A stretch of DNA of 33,196 bases from Gammaproteobacteria bacterium (GTDB lineage: Bacteria > Pseudomonadota > Gammaproteobacteria > Pseudomonadales > Azotimanducaceae): contig JAUILI010000023.1 in assembly GCA_030433075.1 (NCBI GenBank), positions 1 through 33,196 on the forward strand. The letters run 5' to 3'. Both the position numbers and the translations under genes were made by a program. Each line of letters starts with the position of its first letter. Position 1 is the first letter of the stretch. Below the pieces are notes generated by a model, which ran no database searches, was not told where the DNA came from, and was given only the letters and a program-made list of their open reading frames with translations. Positions 19,696 through 27,182 of this stretch are shown in pieces.

Positions 19696-20604
19696 ATGGC
19701 CGCCGACACAGAAGGTAAAGCGCCTCTCATTGTCGCCCTCTCCTCGCGCACCTTGTTTGACCTCGACGAAAGTAACCGCGTATTCGAGGAAGAGGGGGTC
19801 GAGGCCTACCGTCAGTATCAGATCGCCCGGGAGGACGAGCCCCTAGAACCGGGCGTGGCCTTCCCCCTGGTGCAAAAGCTCTCCCGCTTGAACGCTCAGC
19901 TTCCGGGCCGCATTGAAGTGATCCTTCTGTCGCGGAACGCCGCGGATACGGGACTTCGCGTATTCAACTCCATTCAGCATCACGGGCTTTCCATTGAGCG
20001 GGCGGCCTTTTGCGGAGGAGAGAGTCCCTATCGCTACATGGAGGCCTTCGGCTGCGACCTCTTCCTGTCCACCGTCGCCGAGGACGTGCGGCATGCGCTG
20101 GCCACGGGGGTGGCCGCGGCGACGCTCCTCCCCTCGAAGGCCCAAAGCGGCGTGGACGACGTACTTCGCCTTGCCTTCGATGGCGATGCGGTCCTGTTCT
20201 CTGACGAGGCGGAGCAGGTTTTTAAGCGCGAGGGTCTTGAGGCCTTTCGCTCTTCGGAACGCGATGCGGCCAAGCGACCGCTGCAAGGGGGGCCCTTCAA
20301 GGCCTTCCTCGCAGCGGTGCACCGCATCCAGCAAGAGTTCTCCGCCGATGCCTGCCCCATCCGCACGGCCCTGGTGACGGCCCGCTCCGCTCCCGCCCAC
20401 GAGCGGGTCATTCGCACGCTACGAGCCTGGGATATTCGCTTGGACGAGAGCCTCTTTCTCGGAGGGTGGTCGAAGGGGGCTTTCCTGAAGGCCTTCGGCG
20501 CGGACATCTTCTTCGACGACCAGGCGCTGCACTGTGAGTCGGCTCGGGATCACGTCGCCGCGGGCCACGTTCCCCATGGGATCGCCAACGAAATTTTGGG
20601 CTAG
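19696..20604 (+). CDS. Cytosolic 5'-nucleotidase (NT5C1-like, PF06189 type)
   Basis: The 302-residue protein matches the bacterial 5'-nucleotidase family related to animal cN-I: an early VALSSRTLFDLDESNRVFEEEG (HAD-like DxD in FDLDE), YRQYQIAREDEPLEPGVAFPLVQKL, VEVILLSRNAADTGLRVFNSI-like strand-loop (residues about 73-93), and a C-terminal HERVIRTLRAWDIRLDESLFLGG plus DIFFDDQALHCE, where the paired aspartates complete the HAD active site. It probably dephosphorylates nucleoside monophosphates; the preferred base cannot be read. An AGGGAGG sequence overlapping the upstream stop serves as ribosome binding site. No terminator is apparent before the cysB promoter. Confidence 0.85.
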   Translation: MAADTEGKAPLIVALSSRTLFDLDESNRVFEEEGVEAYRQYQIAREDEPLEPGVAFPLVQKLSRLNAQLPGRIEVILLSRNAADTGLRVFNSIQHHGLSIERAAFCGGESPYRYMEAFGCDLFLSTVAEDVRHALATGVAAATLLPSKAQSGVDDVLRLAFDGDAVLFSDEAEQVFKREGLEAFRSSERDAAKRPLQGGPFKAFLAAVHRIQQEFSADACPIRTALVTARSAPAHERVIRTLRAWDIRLDESLFLGGWSKGAFLKAFGADIFFDDQALHCESARDHVAAGHVPHGIANEILG

Positions 20605-20617
20605 CCCCCCCATCCCC

Positions 20618-20646
20618 TTGCACCGAGCCGCCGCGCTTGGTTATAT
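20618..20646 (+). promoter_or_regulatory. Candidate sigma70 promoter of cysB
   Basis: TTGCAC (20618-20623) is followed after 17-18 bp by TTATAT/TATATG (20641-20647), in the short AT-richer gap before cysB. The leader would be about 40 nt to the ATG at 20690. cysB genes are commonly autoregulated near the promoter; no specific CysB half-sites could be recognised by eye. Confidence 0.5.
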
Positions 20647-20677
20647 GAAAGCCGCCCAATAAATCGAATAGATCTAA

Positions 20678-21664
<987 letters not shown>

Positions 21665-21751
21665 CGAACGCGGCGGTCATCGTCCTGTCATAGCCAGCCA
21701 TGGGGTAGGGCACTAAACTGGCCGCTTCCATCATCTTAGGGAGCCGGACTC

Positions 21752-22363
21752 ATGAAGCTGCTTTGCCTCGACCTCGAAGGGGTGCTCATTCCCGAGATTT
21801 GGCTGGGGGTCGCGGACCGCACCGGCATTGAGGCGCTTCGCCTCACTACGCGAGATATCGCCGACTATGACGAACTGATGCAGGGGCGTCTCGCCGTGCT
21901 CGAGGCTCATGGCCTGACCATGCGCGATGTTCAAGCGGTGATTCAGGAGATGAACCCCTTGCCCGGGGCCGTGGAATTCATGCGCTGGGCCCGGCAGACC
22001 TTCCAGGTGGCGATCCTATCCGACACCTTTTACGAATTCGCGACGCCGCTCATGGCCAAGCTCGACCAGCCCTTTTTGCTCTGCCACCGCCTGGAAGTGG
22101 CCGATGATGGGCGGATTACGGGCTACCGCCTCCGCCAGCCGGACCCGAAGCGGGCCGCGGTAAAAGCTTTCCACGATCTCCGTTACACGGTGCTCGCCGC
22201 CGGGGACTCCTTTAACGATACGGCGATGCTTGAGGAAGCGGATGCGGGTTTCTTCTTCTCTGCGCCGCAAAACGTCAAGGATGCCTTTCCCCAGTTCGAC
22301 GCCGCGGAGACTTACGACGAGCTAAAAACCCGGCTGGAGGAGGCTTCGCTACGGCTGGGCTAG
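21752..22363 (+). CDS. thrH: ThrH: phosphoserine phosphatase / phosphoserine:homoserine phosphotransferase
   Basis: The 203-residue HAD-superfamily enzyme is close to Pseudomonas ThrH (205 aa). Motif I is CLDLEGVL (Asp7, with Glu9 replacing the usual second Asp; this DxE form is characteristic of ThrH), motif II is ILSDTFYEF, and motif IV is AAGDSFNDTAML. ThrH dephosphorylates phosphoserine and can move the phosphate to homoserine, linking serine and threonine synthesis. GGGAG lies nine bases before the ATG. Its neighbour cysB controls cysteine synthesis from serine, so both genes touch serine metabolism, though co-regulation is not shown. The AT-rich gap of 177 bp that follows holds the prp operon promoter. 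Confidence 0.95.
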   Translation: MKLLCLDLEGVLIPEIWLGVADRTGIEALRLTTRDIADYDELMQGRLAVLEAHGLTMRDVQAVIQEMNPLPGAVEFMRWARQTFQVAILSDTFYEFATPLMAKLDQPFLLCHRLEVADDGRITGYRLRQPDPKRAAVKAFHDLRYTVLAAGDSFNDTAMLEEADAGFFFSAPQNVKDAFPQFDAAETYDELKTRLEEASLRLG

Positions 22364-22465
22364 CCAGTGTTAACAGTTTGGGCGGAAGGGCTTGCAGAAA
22401 GCTTTTCCGTTCAAATCTCATAAATCCACATTAGTAATTGTTTTGTAAGAACTTTTGTCGGTTTA

Positions 22466-22494
22466 TTGACATTATTACCCAGGCTGTTTAGGCT
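22466..22494 (+). promoter_or_regulatory. Sigma70-type promoter of the prp operon
   Basis: A perfect TTGACA (22466-22471) is spaced 17 bp from TAGGCT (22489-22494) in an AT-rich gap between thrH and the GntR gene. A weak dyad, TGTC-N8-GACA (22456-22471), overlaps the -35 and could be part of the operator for the GntR regulator. Two TGTTAAC sequences (22368-22374 and 22511-22517) flank the promoter. A strong AAGGAGG (22521-22527) lies 13 bases before the assigned ATG, with a G-run nearer to it. Confidence 0.6.
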
Positions 22495-22540
22495 CCCGCT
22501 CCTCTTAAGGTGTTAACGAAAAGGAGGTTGAGGGGGCGCT

Positions 22541-23254
22541 ATGGGAGCCATACCTTCCACCCATTCGTTATCACCCACTCCGGGCACCCTCGCGGATCAG
22601 GTGTTCTTGCGCCTTCGGGAAGCCATCGTCTCCGGCGATCTGGTCCCCGGGGAGCGCATCTTGGAGCCTGCCTTGGCGGCGCGTTTTGGGGTCTCCCGAG
22701 GCCCCCTTCGCGACGCCCTGGCCCGCCTTGCGGAGCGTCACCTGATTGAACGACCGGTGCATCAGGGCGCGCGGGTCGTCACCCTGTCCTTCCCCAAACT
22801 GATTGATCTGTACCACGCCCGAGAGGCCCTCGAGGGTATGGCGTGCCGCCTCGCCGCGGAGCGGGCCCCGGAGGCCACCCTGGGCGCCCTGGCGGCGCTG
22901 CTCGACGAGCATGAACAGGGCGCTGCCCTGCACGCCGGGGCCGCCTATGTGCAGGACGAGGGGGATCTGGACTTCCACTTTCGCATTGCCCAGGCCAGCG
23001 AGAATCCGGCGCTGATTCCCATTTTATGCGACCAGCTTTACCACCTGATGCGGCTTTATCGCCGCACCTTCGTTGCGCAGGGCCGCCGGTCTACGACGGC
23101 ACTTAGAGAGCACCGAGCCATTGTCGATGCGATGCGCGAGCGGGATGGGGCCTTCGCGGAGCAGCTCATGCGCCGCCATATCGCAAAGGCTAGGAGAAAC
23201 ATCGAGGATCTATACGCCGCGCAGCTTCGTGCGGTGGATACTGGAGAGGAGTAG
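22541..23254 (+). CDS. GntR-family (FCD domain) regulator of the methylcitrate operon
   Basis: The 237-residue protein has an N-terminal winged HTH ([44 protein letters not shown], residues about 17-60) and a C-terminal FCD ligand domain with the expected histidines ([36 protein letters not shown]). It matches the GntR regulators that precede prpB in Pseudomonas-type methylcitrate clusters. It probably represses its own operon until 2-methylcitrate or a related acid accumulates; this is known for relatives and inferred here. prpB starts 8 bp downstream. Confidence 0.9.
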   Translation: MGAIPSTHSLSPTPGTLADQVFLRLREAIVSGDLVPGERILEPALAARFGVSRGPLRDALARLAERHLIERPVHQGARVVTLSFPKLIDLYHAREALEGMACRLAAERAPEATLGALAALLDEHEQGAALHAGAAYVQDEGDLDFHFRIAQASENPALIPILCDQLYHLMRLYRRTFVAQGRRSTTALREHRAIVDAMRERDGAFAEQLMRRHIAKARRNIEDLYAAQLRAVDTGEE

Positions 23255-23262
23255 GAGCAGGC

Positions 23263-24159
23263 ATGGCAGAACAACAATCAGCAGGGGCCCGCTTTCGGCA
23301 GGCGCTGAAGGAAGAAGCCCCCCTTCAGGTGATGGGCACGATCAACGCCTACGCTGCCATGATGGCGGAGCGGGTGGGCTATCGCGCCATCTATCTATCC
23401 GGTGGCGGGGTGGCCAACGCCTCCTATGGGCTCCCGGACCTGGGCATCACCTCCATGAACGACGTGCTTGAGGACGTGCGCCGGATCACCGCGGCCACGG
23501 AGCTGCCTCTTTTGGTGGACATCGACACCGGGTGGGGTGGGGCGTTCAACATTTCTCGCACGGTTAAGGAAATGATCCGCGCGGGGGCGGGCGCGGTGCA
23601 CCTGGAGGATCAGGTGGCGCAGAAGCGCTGCGGTCACCGGCCGAATAAGGCCATCGTGTCCACGGAAGAGATGTGCGACCGCCTAAAGGCCGCGGCGGAT
23701 GCGAAGACCGATCCCGACTTCATTCTTATGGCACGCACCGATGCGCTTGCGGTGGAAGGCTTCTCCGCCGTGGTGGAGCGGGCCCAGGCCTTTGTGGAAG
23801 CGGGCGCCGACGCGATCTTCGCCGAAGCCATGACCGATCTCTCCATGTATAAGGAGGTCGTCGACGCGGTGGACGTGCCCGTGCTGGCCAACATTACGGA
23901 GTTTGGGCAAACGCCGCTCTACAGCTGTGAAGAGCTCGGATCCGTGGGCATCGCCATGGCCCTCTATCCCCTGTCGGCCTTCCGGGCCATGAACCAGGCC
24001 GCGCTCAATGTTTATCGCTCCATCCGCGAGAAGGGGCATCAAAGGGATGTCGTCGAGACCATGCAAACCCGCATGGACCTCTATGATTTCTTGGGCTATC
24101 ACGAATACGAAGGGAAGCTTGACGCCCTCTTCGGGGACAACGCTAAGGAGTCGAACTAA
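23263..24159 (+). CDS. prpB: 2-methylisocitrate lyase
   Basis: The 298-residue enzyme cleaves 2-methylisocitrate to pyruvate and succinate, the last step of the methylcitrate cycle that oxidises propionyl-CoA. The active-site motif KRCGHRPNK is present with Cys123 at the E. coli position. [26 protein letters not shown] and [11 protein letters not shown] also match PrpB rather than isocitrate lyase AceA, and the length is right for PrpB (296 aa in E. coli). GGAG and GCAGG motifs precede the ATG. The stop shares one base with the prpC start (TAATG), so the two are translationally coupled. Confidence 0.97.
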   Translation: MAEQQSAGARFRQALKEEAPLQVMGTINAYAAMMAERVGYRAIYLSGGGVANASYGLPDLGITSMNDVLEDVRRITAATELPLLVDIDTGWGGAFNISRTVKEMIRAGAGAVHLEDQVAQKRCGHRPNKAIVSTEEMCDRLKAAADAKTDPDFILMARTDALAVEGFSAVVERAQAFVEAGADAIFAEAMTDLSMYKEVVDAVDVPVLANITEFGQTPLYSCEELGSVGIAMALYPLSAFRAMNQAALNVYRSIREKGHQRDVVETMQTRMDLYDFLGYHEYEGKLDALFGDNAKESN

Positions 24160-25289
24160 TGGCTGAAGGAAAGAAACTGACCGGGGCCGGCCTCCGGGGC
24201 CAGGTGGCCGGGGAAACGGCGCTCTGCACCGTGGGCAAGACCGGCACGGGGCTCACCTACCGGGGCTACGACATCACCGATCTGGCCGAGAACACCTGCT
24301 TTGAAGAGGTAGCCCACCTGATTCTGAAAGGGGAGCTTCCGACCCAGGGCGAACTCGACGCCTACCGCGCCAAGCTCAAAGGCCTTCGGAGCCTCCCTCC
24401 GGCGCTGAAGGAAGTGCTCGAGCGCATTCCCGCGAGCGCCCACCCCATGGATGTCATGCGTACGGGGTGTTCCATGCTGGGCAACCTGGAAACGGAGCAG
24501 GACTTCTCCCAGCAGGAAGATGCTGCGGACCGGCTCCTCGCCGTCTTCCCGTCGATCATCAACTACTGGTATCGCTTCTCCCACGACGGGGTGCGCATCG
24601 ATGAGGCCACGGACGATGACTCCATCGCCGGGCACTTCCTGCATACGCTGCTGGGGGAGCCCCCGAGCGAGCTCCACGAAGCGGTGATGAATGTCTCCCT
24701 GATCCTTTACGCGGAGCACGAGTTCAACGCCTCCACCTTCACGGCGCGGGTTTGCGCGTCCACCCTGTCCGACATGCACTCCTGCATCACCGGCGCCATT
24801 GGCTCGCTCCGGGGTCCGCTCCACGGCGGCGCCAACGAGGCTGCCATGGAACTGATCGAGAAGTTCGATTCCGTAGATGCCGCCATCGAGGGCCTGAAGG
24901 GCATGCTGGAGCGGAAGGAAAAGATCATGGGCTTCGGCCACGCGATCTACAGCACCTCCGATCCGCGGAATGCCATCATCAAGAAGTGGTCCGAGAAGCT
25001 CGCTGAGTCCGTGGGCGATACGGTGCTCTATCCCGTCTCCTGCGCCGTGGAAACGCTCATGTGGGACGAGAAGAAGCTCTTCCCCAATGCGGACTTCTTC
25101 CACGCTTCGGCCTACCACTTCATGGGCATCCCTACGAAGCTCTTCACGCCGATCTTCGTCTGCTCCCGCCTAACCGGGTGGGCTGCCCACGTGATGGAGC
25201 AGCGGAGCAACAACCGCATCATCCGCCCGAGCGCGGGCTACATCGGCGCCGAACCTCGGGCCGTTACCCCCATCGCCGAGCGAGGCTAG
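24159..25289 (+). CDS. prpC: 2-methylcitrate synthase
   Basis: The 376-residue citrate-synthase-family enzyme condenses propionyl-CoA with oxaloacetate, the entry step of the methylcitrate cycle. The catalytic motifs are visible: SLRGPLHGGANEAAM (histidine of the oxaloacetate site), GFGHAIYSTSDPR (second histidine), and the short form without the N-terminal domain of GltA. TGTGLTYRGYDITDLA and LHTLLGEPPSELH are typical of PrpC. It starts on the last base of prpB. The next gene is not acnD or prpD, as would be usual, but a Rieske protein 6 bp downstream. Confidence 0.96.
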   Translation: MAEGKKLTGAGLRGQVAGETALCTVGKTGTGLTYRGYDITDLAENTCFEEVAHLILKGELPTQGELDAYRAKLKGLRSLPPALKEVLERIPASAHPMDVMRTGCSMLGNLETEQDFSQQEDAADRLLAVFPSIINYWYRFSHDGVRIDEATDDDSIAGHFLHTLLGEPPSELHEAVMNVSLILYAEHEFNASTFTARVCASTLSDMHSCITGAIGSLRGPLHGGANEAAMELIEKFDSVDAAIEGLKGMLERKEKIMGFGHAIYSTSDPRNAIIKKWSEKLAESVGDTVLYPVSCAVETLMWDEKKLFPNADFFHASAYHFMGIPTKLFTPIFVCSRLTGWAAHVMEQRSNNRIIRPSAGYIGAEPRAVTPIAERG

Positions 25290-25295
25290 GGGACC

Positions 25296-25661
25296 ATGGC
25301 CTGGGGCGTGCCGGGGCTGCAGGAGGATGGCTTCCTGCCCATGGCACGGGCCCAGGCCCTTCGCGACGGCGCTCGCATCACCCGAAGCCATCGGGGGCGG
25401 CGCTGGCTACTGATTGTGGAAGGGGGGCGGGCCTTCGGTCTGGAGGACCGCTGCCCTCATCTTGAAGCGGCCCTCGCTAAGGGGGACTGCGATGGGCGCC
25501 GCCTATGGTGTCCGAAGCATGGATTCTGCTTCGATCTAGAGACGGGCGCTCGCCTGTCCCCAACGCCCTCGCAGGCGCCCGGGGATGGACTCCGGATGCG
25601 CACCGTAAGCTATCGGGATGATTGGGCGGGGCTCCGCCTGCGCTTAAGCGAGGATCAGTGA
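25296..25661 (+). CDS. Rieske [2Fe-2S] ferredoxin-like protein
   Basis: The 121-residue protein carries one Rieske domain with the ligands Cys53 and His55 ([10 protein letters not shown]) and Cys72 and His75 ([10 protein letters not shown]), an intact CxH-x16-CxxH pattern. Typical surroundings such as FGLEDRCPH and the basic/polar C-terminal strand [12 protein letters not shown] fit a soluble ferredoxin or a NirD-like subunit. There is no signal peptide, membrane anchor or neighbouring reductase. ATG follows prpC by 6 bp and the stop shares one base with the next start (TGATG), so it belongs to the prp transcript. Its role there is not known to me: it could donate electrons to an oxygenase encoded elsewhere. 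Confidence 0.87.
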   Translation: MAWGVPGLQEDGFLPMARAQALRDGARITRSHRGRRWLLIVEGGRAFGLEDRCPHLEAALAKGDCDGRRLWCPKHGFCFDLETGARLSPTPSQAPGDGLRMRTVSYRDDWAGLRLRLSEDQ

Positions 25662-26140
25662 TGGACCTTATTCTGCCGGATCTGTGCGACGCGCACGGTG
25701 ATGTCGTGACCGTGTTGGCGCCGATTTTCCGAAACTTCGGGGCCCGCCGGGCCTTCGGGGGACCGATCAGCACGATCAAGTGCTTTGAGGATAATTCCCT
25801 GGTAGCCGAGGCCGTCGAGGAAGGTGGGGCAGGGCGGGTGCTGGTGGTGGACGGCGGCGCCTCCGATCGCTGCGCGCTTCTGGGGGACAACCTGGCGCGG
25901 AAGGCGGCGAACAACGGCTGGGCCGGTATTGTGGTCTATGGCGCGGTCCGAGACGTCCAGGACTTTCCCGAGATCGATCTTGGGATTCAGGCGCTTTTCG
26001 CCCATCCCCGAAAGAGCGTTAAGCGTGGCTTAGGGGATAGGGACGTCGCGGTAAGCTTCGCCGGCGTGACCTTAGTGCCCGGCGCATACCTTTATGCCGA
26101 CGATAATGGCATCATCACGGCGTCGACAGCGTTGCTCTGA
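25661..26140 (+). CDS. RraA-like protein, probable class II HMG/oxaloacetate aldolase-decarboxylase type
   Basis: The 159-residue protein is of the RraA fold: [26 protein letters not shown], then [22 protein letters not shown] and [11 protein letters not shown]. It is close in length to E. coli RraA (161 aa), which inhibits RNase E. The metal/substrate motif Gly75-Asp76-X20-Arg97-Asp98-X2-Asp101 is complete. From memory, E. coli RraA lacks the first Asp and has Gln for the second, so this protein looks catalytically competent, like 4-hydroxy-4-methyl-2-oxoglutarate aldolases, which also decarboxylate oxaloacetate. The frame opens upstream at 25622, but ATG 25661 matches the family and overlaps the Rieske stop by one base. 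Confidence 0.85.
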   Translation: MDLILPDLCDAHGDVVTVLAPIFRNFGARRAFGGPISTIKCFEDNSLVAEAVEEGGAGRVLVVDGGASDRCALLGDNLARKAANNGWAGIVVYGAVRDVQDFPEIDLGIQALFAHPRKSVKRGLGDRDVAVSFAGVTLVPGAYLYADDNGIITASTALL

Positions 26141-26150
26141 CGGATCCGCC

Positions 26151-26483
26151 ATGGCAGAGAAGGGAAAGAAAGCCACCAAGGCCCTCGCTCGGGCCTTGGA
26201 GCTGAACGACCCGGCGCCCAAGGCCCCGGAGGAGGACAAGCTCGACAAGCACGGCCGAGCCGAGCGCGCCATGGCCGCTTGGCCCCCCACAGCCCGAGAT
26301 CTCCGAGCTTGGATGGACGTGCTCGGCATTTCGAATAAGGACGTGGCTAAGGCTCTGCGCCTATCTGACGGGCGAGTCGTGCGGTTTTGGACCGCTAAGA
26401 GCGATCCTCGACGCATTCCCTATCCCAGCTGGTACACACTCAAGCATAAATTCCGCACTGGCCGTCTCATCGACGACGATTAG
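26151..26483 (+). CDS. Small basic HTH-like protein, unknown function
   Basis: The protein is about 110 residues. The first 35 are Lys/Ala/Glu-rich and probably disordered. The rest contains an HTH-like array: TARDLRAWMDVLGISNKDVAKALRLSDGRVVRFWTAK, where GISNKDVAKALRLSDGRVVRFW resembles an XRE-type recognition region. It ends with PYPSWYTLKHKFRTGRLIDDD. No family name can be given with certainty. The earlier ATG 26094 lies in the rraA-like frame overlap and lacks support; ATG 26151 is 10 bp after that stop. It is the last gene of the prp transcript before a 335 bp AT-rich gap, and could regulate that gap or be a bystander. Confidence 0.65.
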   Translation: MAEKGKKATKALARALELNDPAPKAPEEDKLDKHGRAERAMAAWPPTARDLRAWMDVLGISNKDVAKALRLSDGRVVRFWTAKSDPRRIPYPSWYTLKHKFRTGRLIDDD

Positions 26484-26498
26484 GCGTCCCCACTCCCC

Positions 26499-26514
26499 GT
26501 CATTTTAGTGTTTT
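26499..26514 (+). repeat. Motif copy A (GTCATTTTAGTGTTTT)
   Basis: This is the most divergent of three related 16-mers in the gap; it agrees with copy B at 12 of 16 positions, keeping GTCAT and AGTGT. It lies 15 bp after the stop of the small HTH-like gene. Given the AT content the match could be partly chance. Confidence 0.4.
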
Positions 26515-26576
26515 GAGCTTCTGGCAAGGATTTATTTGTCCAAAAATCGACCGTTCGTCGGCTGAAAATCCTTTAA

Positions 26577-26592
26577 ATGACACTTATATGAC
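26577..26592 (-). repeat. Motif copy B (GTCATATAAGTGTCAT on the minus strand)
   Basis: This copy is in inverse orientation to copy C and identical to it at 14 of 16 positions. It lies between the two hairpins; its left end follows the AAATCCTT arm and its right end enters the second hairpin. It is the best candidate partner for an operator pair with copy C. Confidence 0.55.
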
Positions 26593-26698
26593 GCCCCGTA
26601 ACAACAAGGGTGCGTCCGAAAAATCTCCATAAAAGCGTTAAAAACAATACTTTAAACGGTCATCTTCCGGGAGATAATCTGCTACCCCCTTTATTTTG

Positions 26699-26716
26699 AT
26701 GACATAAAAGTGTCAT
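26699..26716 (+). promoter_or_regulatory. Motif copy C within a perfect dyad ATGACA-N6-TGTCAT; candidate operator
   Basis: The 18-bp element has perfect 6-bp arms around TAAAAG and contains the 16-mer GACATAAAAGTGTCAT at 26701-26716. Its size and symmetry fit the site of a dimeric HTH regulator. It lies 103 bp before the lipoprotein start, upstream of the weak promoter reading. Copy B lies 124 bp away centre to centre, in inverse orientation. The protein that binds it is unknown; the small HTH-like protein encoded just upstream is one possibility. Confidence 0.55.
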
Positions 26717-26818
26717 AAAGCTGTGAGCCTGCCCGCTTGCGGAATCTTTTTCCTAGGACTAATGTTCCACCCATAGGTTCGCTGTTCCTAGCGACGGGAA
26801 GGGGAAAGGAGTAGAACA

Positions 26819-27100
26819 ATGAAAAAAGCGATCTCGATGAAAGTGGTGGGTCTGGCTGTCGCGGCGGCGCTGTCCGCGGGCTGTGCAACCACCCCCCCCG
26901 CACTGGAATCCCAACTGACCCATGAATGGGTCGCGGAGAGTCGCTCAGCGGCCGTCAATTTCGATGGCAACAATCAAGCCTGCGTCGAGAAAGCCCAAAG
27001 CCTGGCCGGCTACGAGCAGTGCATGCAGGCCCGGGGCTACGCGCTAGCTCAGCAAGGCGAGGACCTTCGGTTCTTCCCTTCGGCACTGCCTCCGCTCTAA
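26819..27100 (+). CDS. Small lipoprotein of unknown function with a paired-cysteine core
   Basis: The 93-residue protein has a clear lipoprotein signal: KK near the N-terminus, a hydrophobic stretch and lipobox LSAGC (Cys22), followed by ATTPP, so it should be lipidated and probably reach the outer membrane. The mature part is short, with NNQACVEKAQSLAGYEQCM: two cysteines twelve residues apart in an apparently helical stretch, probably a disulfide in the periplasm. The YEQCMQARGY segment recalls small lipoproteins that end in a CM-x-x-(K/R)GY pattern. AAGGAG lies seven bases before the ATG. It is monocistronic, bounded by the 335 bp regulatory gap and a terminator. Confidence 0.85.
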   Translation: MKKAISMKVVGLAVAAALSAGCATTPPALESQLTHEWVAESRSAAVNFDGNNQACVEKAQSLAGYEQCMQARGYALAQQGEDLRFFPSALPPL

Positions 27101-27143
27101 AGCATCAACGCTAGCGCCGCTTCCCTTCGGGAAGGGGCCCTTG

Positions 27144-27182
27144 AAAAACCCCCGCGGCCACCACGGCCCTGGGGGTTTTTTT
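27144..27182. terminator. Bidirectional intrinsic terminator between lipoprotein and roxA
   Basis: AAAAACCCCC (27144-27153) pairs with GGGGGTTTTT (27171-27180), and an inner GGCC-ACCAC-GGCC can pair as well. A T-run follows on the plus strand to 27182, and the A-run gives a T-run on the minus strand. It sits exactly between the two convergent genes; the TAA stop of roxA lies in the T-run. A small extra hairpin (CTTCC-CTTCG-GGAAG) precedes it at 27120-27134. Confidence 0.92.

Larger units (their letters stand above)
26484..26818. other. 335-bp AT-rich non-coding region with repeated motif and hairpins
   Basis: No supported gene is present and the base composition is much more AT-rich than the flanks. 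It contains three copies of a 16-bp motif (26499, 26577, 26701), a long-range inverted repeat AAGGATTT/AAATCCTT (26526-26533 and 26566-26573) enclosing a CGAC-CGTTC-GTCG hairpin, and a second hairpin GACGCCCC...GGG-T-GCGTC (26590-26616). A weak promoter reading, TTGCGG-17 bp-TAATGT (26737-26765), precedes the lipoprotein gene. The region most likely controls the lipoprotein; it could also encode a small RNA. Confidence 0.6.

Noticed and set aside
24156-25118. 320-residue minus-strand open frame opposite prpC
   Set aside because: prpC is unambiguous on the plus strand; the opposite frame shows no domain and is a typical GC-driven shadow.
26588-26632. 14-codon leader peptide (ATG 26588 to TAA 26632) in the AT-rich gap
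   Set aside because: No Shine-Dalgarno sequence precedes it, the codons are unremarkable, and it lies inside a hairpin. Length alone would arise by chance.
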